64,000 bases of DNA from assembly GCA_040393065.1 (NCBI GenBank), contig JBEBUW010000009.1, forward strand, positions 1-64,000, in the 5' to 3' direction. The stretch is from JACCWM01 sp040393065. GTDB lineage: Bacteria; Myxococcota_A; Bradymonadia; Bradymonadales; Bradymonadaceae. A model generated the notes under the pieces. The model searched no databases. It saw nothing but the letters and a program-made list of their open reading frames with translations, and was not told where the DNA came from. A program made the position numbers and the translations under genes. Below are positions 45,298 through 53,879 of the stretch, piece by piece; within the stretch, counting starts at the first letter, position 1, and each line of letters opens with the position of its first letter.

Positions 45298-45752
45298 TGC
45301 GTATCGGAGTCGCAGCCGATCATGCCGGCTTTTATCTCAAGGAAAAACTCTGCTCCGAGCTTAAGGCCGCGGGTCACGACGTGGTCGACTTTGGCCCGAA
45401 GACCTACGAAGTCGAAGACGACTACCCGGACTTTGTCGTTCCGCTGGCCCGGGCCGTGGCAGGCGGCGACGTGGAGCGCGGCCTGGCCGTGTGCGGCAGC
45501 GGCATCGGCGCCTGCGTAGCCGTCAATAAGATTAAGGGCGTGCGCGCCGCCACGATCTCCGACACGTTCTCGGCTCGTCAGGGAGTGGAGGACGATCACA
45601 TGAATATCATGTGTCTGGGCAGCCGCGTCGTGGGGCCGTCGCTGGCCTCTGAGCTTGTAAAGACCTTTCTCGATGCGCGCTTTAGCGACGCTGAGCGACA
45701 TCTCCGCCGTCTCTCCAAGGTAAACAGCCTGTTGTCTAAGGACGTACCATGA
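45297..45752 (+). CDS. rpiB: Ribose-5-phosphate isomerase B
   Basis: RpiB interconverts ribose 5-phosphate and ribulose 5-phosphate. The 151-residue protein has the family pattern: MRIGVAADHAGFYLKEKL, CGSGIGACVAVNK with the catalytic Cys, and DDHMNIMCLGSRV with the ring-opening His. The ATG at 45297 shares its A with the tkt stop TGA, and its own end overlaps the next start as ATGA, so translation is coupled on both sides. This supplies the isomerase step of the pathway; the 3-epimerase (rpe) is the only standard enzyme not in the operon. Confidence 0.93.
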   Translation: MRIGVAADHAGFYLKEKLCSELKAAGHDVVDFGPKTYEVEDDYPDFVVPLARAVAGGDVERGLAVCGSGIGACVAVNKIKGVRAATISDTFSARQGVEDDHMNIMCLGSRVVGPSLASELVKTFLDARFSDAERHLRRLSKVNSLLSKDVP

Positions 45753-48601
45753 ACCACACCACTCCCCTCTTGCAGTTGAATTCCCTTGGCCAGAGCCTCT
45801 GGCTTGATTTTCTTCGCCGCCAATTCACCGAGTCCGGGCAACTCCAAAAGCTGGTCGATGAGGACGGCCTGCGCGGGATGACCTCCAATCCGTCGATCTT
45901 TGAAAACGCGATCGGCGGCAGCCACGACTACGATGAGGCCATCGCGAAGCTGGCCCGCCAGAACAAGAGTATCGGCGAGATATACGAGGCGATCGTCATC
46001 GAGGACGTTCAGGAGGCCGCAAAAATCTTCCGTCCTGTCTACGATAAGTCCGGTGGGCAGGACGGTTTCGTGAGCCTGGAAGTTTCTCCGTATCTGGCTC
46101 ACAACGCCGAGGCGACCATCGAAGAAGCCCGCCGGCTGTGGCAAAGGCTCGACCGGCCGAATGTGATGATCAAGGTGCCGGCCACCGTCGAGGGGCTGGT
46201 GGCCATCCGCCGGCTCACGGCCGACGGCATCAATGTTAACGTGACGTTGCTCTTCGATCTAACCCGCTACCGTCAGGTGGCCGACGCTTTTATCAGCGGG
46301 CTTGAGGAGCGCGTGGAGCGCGGACTTCCCATTGATCGCATCGCCTCGGTCGCGAGCTTCTTTTTGAGCCGCATCGATGTCGTCGTCGATCCCATGCTGG
46401 AGCGGATTGCGCGCGAAAACGGGCCGCACGCCAGACGTGCCGCGGAGTTCCACGGCCAGGTCGCCATCAGTTGCGCGCGCGTGGCCTACCAGATGTACAC
46501 CGATATTTTCGGCAGCGACCGCTTCAAGAAACTCACCGACAAAGGCGCGCATACCCAGCGGCTTTTATGGGCGAGCACCAGCACCAAAGATCCGGCGTTT
46601 AGTGATGTGAAATACGTCGACGCGCTCATCGGCCCCGACACCATCAACACACTTCCCACCAAGACGATCGACGCCTACCGCGACCACGGCGATCCGCAGG
46701 CCCGGCTGGCCTCCCAGCTTGGTGAGGCGCACCGCGTCATCGACGGCCTGGCCGAATTGGGCATCGATCTGCCGGAGATCAGCACACGTCAGCTGGTCGA
46801 CGAAGGCGTCGATAAATTTGTGCGCGCTTTTGAGCGCCTGATGCAAACTCTGGCGGACCGACGCGGTGAAGCGCTGGGTGAAAAGCTCGATCGCCAGACA
46901 TGGTCAGGCGGCGAGTTTCAGTCTGCCATCGACGCGCGCATCGCCAGCCTCGGCGACGAGGATTTCAGTGCGCGGCTGTGGCGAAAAGATCCGACATTGT
47001 GGACAAGCGACAAGGCAGCTCAGGAACAGATCCGAAACGCGCTGGGCTGGTTGCACGTCGCCGAGAACATGGAAGGCCACCTTCCCACGCTCGATGCCTT
47101 CGCGAAGGAACTCGCCTCCGCTGGCTATCGCCATGCCGTCCACATGGGCATGGGCGGCTCGAGCCTCGCGCCCATGGTCCTCTCGCAGGCGTTTCCCAAC
47201 CCCGCCGGCGGCAATAACGGCGCGCTCCAGGTGAGCATTCTGGATACCACCGATCCGGCCACGATTTTGAAGCTCAAAGAGTCGCTGCCGCTTGAGAAGA
47301 CGCTATTCATCGCGGCGAGTAAGTCCGGAACCACCGCCGAAGCCCGCGCCTTTTGCGACTATTTTTACGAGCAAGTCGACAAGCTCAAAACTGATGACAC
47401 TGGCGCTCATTTCGCGACCATCACCGACCCGGGCTCACCGCTCGCCAGGCAATCAAAAGAACGAAACTTCCGCCATACCTTCCTGAACTACGCCGACATC
47501 GGCGGGCGCTACTCGGCCTTGTCGTTCTTCGGCATGGTTCCGGCGCGAGCACAGGGAATCGATGTCGACACACTTTTAGCCCGTGCGATGCGCATGGCGA
47601 AGGCTTGCGCGCCCGAGGTCAACACTGCCGACAATCCCGGCGTTGCGCTCGGCGCCTTCCTCGGCGAACTCGCCCTGCAATGCCGTGACAAAGTTACCTT
47701 CCTGATGCCCGACAAAATCCGCGGGCTTGGCATGTGGCTCGAACAGTTAATCGCCGAGAGCACCGGCAAAGAAGGCCGGGGGCTTATTCCAATCGCCGAC
47801 GAGCCGCTGGGCCGGCCGAAAGACTACGGCGACGACCGCGTTTTTGTCTGCTTTCGCATCCAGGGCAGCAACGACGACGAGATAGCCCTGACCGCCGAGG
47901 CGCTTCGCAAAGCAGGCCACCCGGGCGTCGAAATCGTCCTGAGCGACGCGCTGGATCTGGGCCAGGAGTTCATGCGCTGGGAAATCGCCGTCGCCACTGC
48001 CGGACGCGTGCTGGGTATCAATCCCTTCGATCAACCCAACGTTCAGGAGAGCAAGGACAACACCAACCGCATACTCGCCGAGGCCAAAGACCGCGGCCGC
48101 TTACAGGAAGAAAAACCCACGTTGAGCGAACACGGCCTGGACTTCTATCTCTCTGCCAATGCTTCCTCCGGTGCGGACGCGCTCGCCAGATTCTTCGGCG
48201 CGGCGAAGGACGGCGACTACTTCGCACTGATGGCGTATCTGACCGAAGACGAGCACCACACCCGACGACTGCAATCCATGCGCCGCCACATTCGCGACAC
48301 GCTGGAACTGGCGACCACCGTCGGATACGGGCCGCGCTTTTTGCATTCCACCGGCCAGCTCCACAAGGGCGGCCCGAACACCGGCCTGTTTTTGCAGATC
48401 ACCTGCGACGACGGTGCCGACGCTCAGGTGCCCGGTAAGTGGTACACCTTCGGCACGCTACGAAAAGCCCAGGCTCAGGGCGATCTGGAGGCGCTGCACA
48501 AACACGGCCGGCGCGCCATCCGTGTGCATCTGGGAGCGGACGTCGAGGGCGGACTCCAGACGCTTGAGCAATTGATTCAGGCGTACAAACCCACACACTG
48601 A
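45749..48601 (+). CDS. tal-pgi: Bifunctional transaldolase/glucose-6-phosphate isomerase
   Basis: The N-terminal transaldolase half (about 1-380) has the Schiff-base Lys142 in MIKVPATVEGL. The C-terminal phosphoglucose isomerase half (about 400-950) has MGMGGSSLAPM, AASKSGTTAEARAF and DKIRGLGMWLEQLIAEST. Both halves look intact in 950 residues. Such tal-pgi fusions are known in several bacterial groups. Joining these two steps links the end of the non-oxidative branch (fructose 6-phosphate) back to glucose 6-phosphate and so recycles carbon through the oxidative branch encoded just downstream. The start overlaps the rpiB stop (ATGA). Confidence 0.95.
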   Translation: MNHTTPLLQLNSLGQSLWLDFLRRQFTESGQLQKLVDEDGLRGMTSNPSIFENAIGGSHDYDEAIAKLARQNKSIGEIYEAIVIEDVQEAAKIFRPVYDKSGGQDGFVSLEVSPYLAHNAEATIEEARRLWQRLDRPNVMIKVPATVEGLVAIRRLTADGINVNVTLLFDLTRYRQVADAFISGLEERVERGLPIDRIASVASFFLSRIDVVVDPMLERIARENGPHARRAAEFHGQVAISCARVAYQMYTDIFGSDRFKKLTDKGAHTQRLLWASTSTKDPAFSDVKYVDALIGPDTINTLPTKTIDAYRDHGDPQARLASQLGEAHRVIDGLAELGIDLPEISTRQLVDEGVDKFVRAFERLMQTLADRRGEALGEKLDRQTWSGGEFQSAIDARIASLGDEDFSARLWRKDPTLWTSDKAAQEQIRNALGWLHVAENMEGHLPTLDAFAKELASAGYRHAVHMGMGGSSLAPMVLSQAFPNPAGGNNGALQVSILDTTDPATILKLKESLPLEKTLFIAASKSGTTAEARAFCDYFYEQVDKLKTDDTGAHFATITDPGSPLARQSKERNFRHTFLNYADIGGRYSALSFFGMVPARAQGIDVDTLLARAMRMAKACAPEVNTADNPGVALGAFLGELALQCRDKVTFLMPDKIRGLGMWLEQLIAESTGKEGRGLIPIADEPLGRPKDYGDDRVFVCFRIQGSNDDEIALTAEALRKAGHPGVEIVLSDALDLGQEFMRWEIAVATAGRVLGINPFDQPNVQESKDNTNRILAEAKDRGRLQEEKPTLSEHGLDFYLSANASSGADALARFFGAAKDGDYFALMAYLTEDEHHTRRLQSMRRHIRDTLELATTVGYGPRFLHSTGQLHKGGPNTGLFLQITCDDGADAQVPGKWYTFGTLRKAQAQGDLEALHKHGRRAIRVHLGADVEGGLQTLEQLIQAYKPTH

Positions 48602-48656
48602 CCCACTCCTTCAGCCGTTTTCGAAGCAGGCCATTTTTGAAGCAAGAGGACACGAC

Positions 48657-50114
48657 ATGGAACAAGAAGGCTACGAACTGGGGATGATCGGCCTCGGCAC
48701 GATGGGCCGAAACCTCCTGCTCAATATGGCCGACAACGGCTTTTCGGTCGTGGGTTATGACCGCAACCTGGACAAGGTGGAAGCGTTGCGCAACGCGGCC
48801 GATGGCCGTGCTATCAGCGGAGTCGAGGACGTCGCCGAGCTCGTGGACGCGTTGCGCAAGCCGCGTGCGGTGATGCTGCTCGTGCCCGCAGGCGCGCCGG
48901 TCGACGCGGTCATCCAGGAACTCTTGCCGCGCCTGGACAAAGGCGACCTGATCATCGATGCCGGCAACTCGCACTTCAGTGACACCGACCGCCGCCACGA
49001 TGAACTCAGCGCGCAAGGGATCGCGTTTCTGGGCGTGGGAGTTTCTGGCGGCGAGTTTGGCGCGCGCCATGGGCCGAGCATGATGCCGGGTGGACCGCGC
49101 GAGGCGTATGAGCGCGTGCGGCCTGTGCTCGAAGCCGTGGCGGCGAAAGTGCGCGGCGTGCCCTGCGTCGCCTATATGGGGCCGCGCTCGGCCGGCCACT
49201 ACGTCAAAATGGTCCACAACGGCATTGAGTACGGCCTGATGGAGATCATCGCCGAGAGCTATGACGTGCTCTCGCGCGGGCTCGGCTTTGGCAACGACGC
49301 GCTGCACGAAATCTACGAGCGCTGGAATCAAGAAGAGCTGGAGGGCTACCTGATGAAAATCACGGCGCGAATTTTTGCGCAGTGCGATTCGGAAGAAAGC
49401 GGTTATTTGATCGACCACATTCGGGATGTCGCGCGACAGAAGGGCACCGGCATGTGGGCTTCGCAGGACGCCATGCAGCTCGGTGTGCCGGTGCCCACCA
49501 TCGATGCGGCGGTGACCCAGCGAAACCTCTCGGCTGCCAAAAGCCAGCGCCGCCACATTGTGCGCCACCTGGCGCCGGAGCAGCCGCCTGGCCAGAACGG
49601 CGGCCAGAAGGGCGACCGCGACGCCTACGTTCAGCAGATGCGCCATGCCGTCTATGCAGCAATGATCCTGACCTACTCTCAGGGGATGGCACTGCTTTCG
49701 ACGGCTTCCGAGGAGATGGGCTATCAGCTCAGGCTGGAAGATGTTTCGACCATCTGGCGCGGCGGCTGCATCATCCGCGCGCGCCTTCTGGACGACATCC
49801 GCAACGCCTACCGCCAGGCTGATGGCCAGCACGCCGACCTGCCCAACCTGCTGCTTGATCAAGAGTTCGCAGACAAAATAAGCCGGCTCCGCACCGATCT
49901 TGCCAGCATCGTCACGCTGGCTGCCCGCCTGGCCATTCCCGCGCCGGCCCTGATGGCGTCGCTCTCCTACCTGGACAGCTACGCAAGCGAGAGGATGCCC
50001 ACCAATCTGATTCAGGCGCAGCGCGATTTCTTTGGCTCGCACACCTATGAGCGCATCGATAGGGAGGGCGCGTTCCACACCGACTGGACGCGCGGCGAGG
50101 AGGATATTCGATGA
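48657..50114 (+). CDS. gnd: 6-phosphogluconate dehydrogenase (decarboxylating)
   Basis: It oxidises 6-phosphogluconate to ribulose 5-phosphate and CO2. The 485-residue length is the long form. Seen: nucleotide motif GLGTMGRNLLLNMADNGF, GVGVSGGEFGARHGPSMMPG, the catalytic Lys/Asn block KMVHNGIEYGLMEIIAE, and DRRTRD-free C-terminal helices ending in a TDW-like tail. A ribosome site (AGAGGA) lies before the ATG after a 55-bp gap from tal-pgi. The stop overlaps the start of zwf (ATGA). Confidence 0.95.
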   Translation: MEQEGYELGMIGLGTMGRNLLLNMADNGFSVVGYDRNLDKVEALRNAADGRAISGVEDVAELVDALRKPRAVMLLVPAGAPVDAVIQELLPRLDKGDLIIDAGNSHFSDTDRRHDELSAQGIAFLGVGVSGGEFGARHGPSMMPGGPREAYERVRPVLEAVAAKVRGVPCVAYMGPRSAGHYVKMVHNGIEYGLMEIIAESYDVLSRGLGFGNDALHEIYERWNQEELEGYLMKITARIFAQCDSEESGYLIDHIRDVARQKGTGMWASQDAMQLGVPVPTIDAAVTQRNLSAAKSQRRHIVRHLAPEQPPGQNGGQKGDRDAYVQQMRHAVYAAMILTYSQGMALLSTASEEMGYQLRLEDVSTIWRGGCIIRARLLDDIRNAYRQADGQHADLPNLLLDQEFADKISRLRTDLASIVTLAARLAIPAPALMASLSYLDSYASERMPTNLIQAQRDFFGSHTYERIDREGAFHTDWTRGEEDIR

Positions 50115-51628
50115 GCCAGCTACCGTATCAGCCTGAAAACACGGCCATCTTGACGATCTTTGGCGCCAGCGGCGACCTGGCCTGGCGCAAACTCATCCCC
50201 TCGCTTTACCGGCTCGCCCATGACGGCTGGCTGCCCGAGCGGTTCAAAGTCGTAGGGCTTGGCCGTACACAAATGAGCGACGACGAGTTTCACGAGCACC
50301 TGCGCCAGGGCGTCGAGAAATTCGTGGACGCCGAAGACTTCGACAAGGAAACATGGCAACACTTCATCGCAAGGATGAGCTATATCCACGGCGACTTTGG
50401 CGACGACGCCACCTACCAGACGCTCGCCGAAAGGCTCGAAGACTACGAGCAGGCATGGAATGCGATGGGATGCCGCATATTCTACCTCGCCACGCCGCCT
50501 TCCATGATCGACGTCATCCCGGCTCACCTCCAAAAAGCCGGGCTCGCCCAGGATCGCGACCGGGCGCGGATTGTCGTAGAGAAACCCTTTGGCAACGATC
50601 TGGAGTCGGCACAGGCGTTCAACAAGGAATTAACCGGGCTTTTTAACGAGTCCCAGATTTACCGAATCGACCATTATCTGGGCAAAGAAACTGTCCAGAA
50701 TATTCTGGCCTTTCGCTTCGCCAACGTACTCTTCGAACCCATCTGGGACCGGCGCTACATCGACCACGTGCAAATCACCGTGGCCGAGCAAGTGGGCGTC
50801 GAAAAACGCGGCAGCTACTACGAAAAAGCCGGTGCGTTGCGCGACATGGTCCAGAGCCACCTGATGCAGATCTTCTCGCTGATCGCCATGGAGCCGCCGG
50901 TGTCCTTTGATGCGGACGAAATCCGCAACCGCAAAATCGACGTGCTGCGCGCCGTGCGGCGCATCCACCCGGACGAAGTCTCCAGCATGGCCGTGCGCGG
51001 CCAGTACAGCGAAGGCTGGCTGCAAGGCAACCGGGTGCAGGCATATCGCGCCGAACCCAACGTCGCCCCGGACTCCTCCACCGAAACCTACGCGGCGATC
51101 AAACTCTTCGTCGACAACTGGCGCTGGCAGGGCGTGCCGTTTTACCTGCGCACCGGCAAAAGACTGCCGATGCGCGCTTCCGAAGTCTCCATCCACTTCG
51201 CGGATGTTCCCCACAAAGCGTTCCCGGCCAGCACCACCGCAAACTGGGAACCCAACCGCATCGAGCTGCACATCCAACCCGACGAAGGCATCGACATCCG
51301 CTTCCAGGCCAAACGCCCCGGCCTCAAGATGCATTTAAGCCCGGTTCAAATGCGCTTTTCCTACAAAGACGCCTTCCACGCTCGACCGCCACTCGCCTAC
51401 GAAACGCTGCTCCTCGACGTCATCCGCGGCGACGCCACACTGTTCATGCGCGCCGACCAGGTGGAAGAAGCCTGGTCACTCATCGCCCCCATCCTCAACG
51501 TCTGGGGTGATGGCCCGGCCACGAATTTCCCCAACTACGCCGCCGGCACCTGGGGCCCCGAAGCCGCCGTCGCACTTCTTGCCCGCGACGGCCGAAGCTG
51601 GCTCACACCATCGGGAGTTTTATCATGA
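50111..51628 (+). CDS. zwf: Glucose-6-phosphate 1-dehydrogenase
   Basis: The first enzyme of the oxidative branch, making 6-phosphogluconolactone and NAD(P)H. The 505-residue protein shows the dinucleotide motif FGASGDLAWRKL near the N-terminus, the active-site RIDHYLGKETVQN, and FYLRTGKRLP in the C-terminal domain. The N-terminal motif has the usual GASGDL but Trp in place of the common Ala/Thr that follows. Start and stop both overlap neighbouring genes as ATGA, so gnd-zwf-pgl is translationally coupled. Confidence 0.95.
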   Translation: MSQLPYQPENTAILTIFGASGDLAWRKLIPSLYRLAHDGWLPERFKVVGLGRTQMSDDEFHEHLRQGVEKFVDAEDFDKETWQHFIARMSYIHGDFGDDATYQTLAERLEDYEQAWNAMGCRIFYLATPPSMIDVIPAHLQKAGLAQDRDRARIVVEKPFGNDLESAQAFNKELTGLFNESQIYRIDHYLGKETVQNILAFRFANVLFEPIWDRRYIDHVQITVAEQVGVEKRGSYYEKAGALRDMVQSHLMQIFSLIAMEPPVSFDADEIRNRKIDVLRAVRRIHPDEVSSMAVRGQYSEGWLQGNRVQAYRAEPNVAPDSSTETYAAIKLFVDNWRWQGVPFYLRTGKRLPMRASEVSIHFADVPHKAFPASTTANWEPNRIELHIQPDEGIDIRFQAKRPGLKMHLSPVQMRFSYKDAFHARPPLAYETLLLDVIRGDATLFMRADQVEEAWSLIAPILNVWGDGPATNFPNYAAGTWGPEAAVALLARDGRSWLTPSGVLS

Positions 51629-52359
51629 TCAAAACCTTCTCCGACCTCGACGCCATGAGTCACGCAGCCGCAGACCTCTTTACCCGGAGTGCCCTTGAAG
51701 CCGTCCGCACGCGCGGACGATTCGCCGTGGCCCTCTCCGGCGGCGGCACGCCCCGGCCAACCTACGAACTGCTCGGCCGCAAGCCCTACCGCGACCAGAT
51801 TCCCTGGCAAAACGTCCATATTTTCTGGGGCGACGAGCGCTGCGTGCCGCCCGACGATGCCCAGAGCAACCAGTACCTGGCACGCCGCGCACTGCTTGAC
51901 CACGTACCCATCCCATCCGAAAACATCCACCCGATGGACGGCACCCGCCCGCCCGACACCGCCGCGCAGGCCTACGAATCCGAACTCCGCGCATTTGCCC
52001 ACGACGACATTGGATTTCTCGACCTGGCCCTGCTCGGCATCGGCACCGACGGCCACACCGCCTCGATCTTCTCCGACACGCTGGATGCTTCCGCCCTCCA
52101 AACCTCGCCGCGCTGGGTCCTCCCCGTCGCCCCCACCCAGACCCGAATCGCCCGCATCACCCTGACACCGCCCCTCCTCAACCACGCCCACCAGGTCGTC
52201 TTCCTCGTCAGCGGCTCCGCCAAGGCCGATGTCCTGCGCCGCATCCTCGAAGAACCGGCCAACCATCAGAATTTGCCCGCCGTCCACATCCAACCCGCAA
52301 CCGGCGAAGCGCTCTGGCTCGTCGACCGCGAAGCGGCCGCGAATTTGTCGGGGCGGTAA
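51625..52359 (+). CDS. pgl: 6-phosphogluconolactonase
   Basis: It hydrolyses 6-phosphogluconolactone to 6-phosphogluconate. The 244-residue protein matches the SOL/DevB type: ALSGGGTPRPTYELL, FWGDERCVPPDDAQSN, LLGIGTDGHTASIF and a C-terminal VSGSAKADVLRRIL. Its start overlaps the zwf stop (ATGA). It is the last gene of the operon; no clear terminator follows, and the DNA beyond changes in character towards the accessory region. Confidence 0.94.
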   Translation: MIKTFSDLDAMSHAAADLFTRSALEAVRTRGRFAVALSGGGTPRPTYELLGRKPYRDQIPWQNVHIFWGDERCVPPDDAQSNQYLARRALLDHVPIPSENIHPMDGTRPPDTAAQAYESELRAFAHDDIGFLDLALLGIGTDGHTASIFSDTLDASALQTSPRWVLPVAPTQTRIARITLTPPLLNHAHQVVFLVSGSAKADVLRRILEEPANHQNLPAVHIQPATGEALWLVDREAAANLSGR

Positions 52360-52646
52360 GTGGGGCTTGAGCAGGCCGATTTTTAACTGAGTAAGCCCAG
52401 TATCGAAGGCCCCTCTGCGCGTTTGTAAAAGCGTGTGTTCGGGCCCGGTTTGGGTGGGCTGCCAGAGCCTCGCCCTTATAGCAGACCGGGGGGGCAGGAG
52501 CCCGGGAGGAGATGCTCCAGGCGGACGTGGGTGGTGTGGTTCAGGTAAACCGGTCGTCCTCATTCAAGATTCTAATAGATAAATAGATTCGAGCAGATAC
52601 ATTCGGAGCAGCTATCAACAGCCCGTAAAAACTTTAACATCTTGCC

Positions 52647-52692
52647 GCTGATCTCGGCGCCCTTTTTAAAGAGCTAGGGCACCGAGATCAGC
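52647..52692. repeat. 17-bp inverted repeat (strong hairpin)
   Basis: GCTGATCTCGGCGCCCT (52647-52663) pairs with AGGGCACCGAGATCAGC (52676-52692) with one G-U type mismatch and a 12-nt loop. No T run follows on either strand, so it is not a plain terminator. Confidence 0.75.
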
Positions 52693-52728
52693 AAACATGA
52701 CTTTCTAGAAACGTCGTGTAAGTCATTT

Positions 52729-52772
52729 ATGAAGGTCGATAAACTTGGATTTCTAATGATGTCGACCTTCAT
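52729..52772. repeat. 11-bp inverted repeat
   Basis: ATGAAGGTCGA (52729-52739) and TCGACCTTCAT (52762-52772) are exact complements with a 22-nt AT-rich loop. It lies 37 bp after the first hairpin. Confidence 0.7.
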
Positions 52773-52889
52773 GGGCTTGAGTTAATTAGGATGGTCAAAT
52801 GACGGATTAAGCTATAGTATGTTTTGCACTCGCCGCTTGGAAGTTTATTACTAAACTGCTCGATAGCTGAGCTTGAGAGGACATCCCAA

Positions 52890-53492
52890 TCACACAATCG
52901 CAACCGACGAGGTGTCCATTGAAGTCTGCTCCAGTGAATCAAGTTCCTGCTGAGTTATTCTTTCGTAGAAGACTCCATCTTCTTCAGGGACCACGGCTTC
53001 GGTTAATTGAAGGCTGGACAACATTTCTTGGATTATTTCGCCAGCGAGTTTATCGATCCAGTATGGCGCTGAGTTGCCCTTTCCAGCCGGTTTATTATTG
53101 CCATGATGGAATGACAAAGGATGCGTAGCGTCTACTGCATGAACCCATTCATGAATCAGGGTACTCGCAATTTCCGAAACAGGTCGATCTAGCCGCCTGA
53201 CGTTGAGGTAGACGTTCTCTGGCTTGCCGAGGTAGGTCCAACCGAGAACTCTTCGCCATGCCTTCTTAATCTTCACGTTGACGATTACCGGAGAAGAATA
53301 AAGGATCTCCGCGAGAGCTGCAGGCGTGACTTCCTTGTCCGTAAATTTAGCATCAAATGGCTCGGTTTTCGCGGCGATGCGCTCATAGAAACCCTTGTGT
53401 GAAGTGACTGCATTTGCAAGTCCGATTGCAACGTCGACCCCCTCTACTACACTTTTCGAGTATCCAGAATAATCAGAAACAAAGCGACTCAT
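52890..53492 (-). CDS. Small metalloprotease-like protein (HEWVHAVDATH)
   Basis: The 200-residue protein has a zinc-binding HEWVHAVDATH at 114-124. The spacing of His114, His118 and His124 is that of the metzincin motif HExxHxxGxxH, with Asp where Gly is usual. The rest has no recognised family and no signal peptide, so it would act in the cytoplasm. The ATG at 53492 is supported by a ribosome site (AAGGAG); a longer frame back to 53558 crosses a run of nine C and has none. Codons are more AT-rich than in the adjacent operon. It is divergent from the metallophosphoesterase gene. Confidence 0.72.
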   Translation of the reverse strand: MSRFVSDYSGYSKSVVEGVDVAIGLANAVTSHKGFYERIAAKTEPFDAKFTDKEVTPAALAEILYSSPVIVNVKIKKAWRRVLGWTYLGKPENVYLNVRRLDRPVSEIASTLIHEWVHAVDATHPLSFHHGNNKPAGKGNSAPYWIDKLAGEIIQEMLSSLQLTEAVVPEEDGVFYERITQQELDSLEQTSMDTSSVAIV

Positions 53493-53879
53493 AAGCTGCT
53501 CCTTAGCTGTAATAGTAAATGAAATGTTTGTTAACCCCCCCCCATTTAAGACCCACAAGGTTTTTTGACTTTATGTCGGTTGGTTTTCTAGGTCAAGTTG
53601 AAAGTTTAGAGAATTATCCGGTATCGGTTTTGTTTCACCAGGTCGATTCACGAATCAGAATAGAATGGACTTCGAAGAAAGAAGTCTCGTACGCTCTTCC
53701 CAATTGACTTTTCATAGTTGTCCGGGCTTACTGGACTCGCTTTACTTTTAGCGAAACATCCCAAACCAAGGCGAGCCAAACGCTTTGCCGCGAAGATGTA
53801 ATTTTCTGTGATGCGGGTATGCAGGACGAACCTTAAGGGACAGGTGCGCCTCATTTCCCGCCAATAACCTGGAGCAAAC
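53493..53879. other. Divergent gene-free region
   Basis: 387 bp between the peptidase and metallophosphoesterase start codons. It contains a run of nine C at 53535-53543 and otherwise AT-rich DNA; promoters for both genes are expected here but no clear boxes are seen. Confidence 0.5.

Larger units (their letters stand above)
52360..52889. other. Convergent gene-free region with two strong hairpins
   Basis: About 530 bp between the end of pgl and the end of the minus-strand peptidase gene. The first 200 bp are GC-rich like the operon; the rest is AT-richer. Two long inverted repeats (52647-52692 and 52729-52772) are the only structure seen. No gene is supported. Confidence 0.6.

Noticed and set aside
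48399..50078. A 559-codon open frame antisense to gnd and the end of tal-pgi
   Set aside because: It crosses two well-supported genes and has no domain; open only because of base composition.
52647..52772. Integron attC sites
   Set aside because: The hairpins lack the paired RYYYAAC/GTTRRRY core sites, and no integrase gene is seen.
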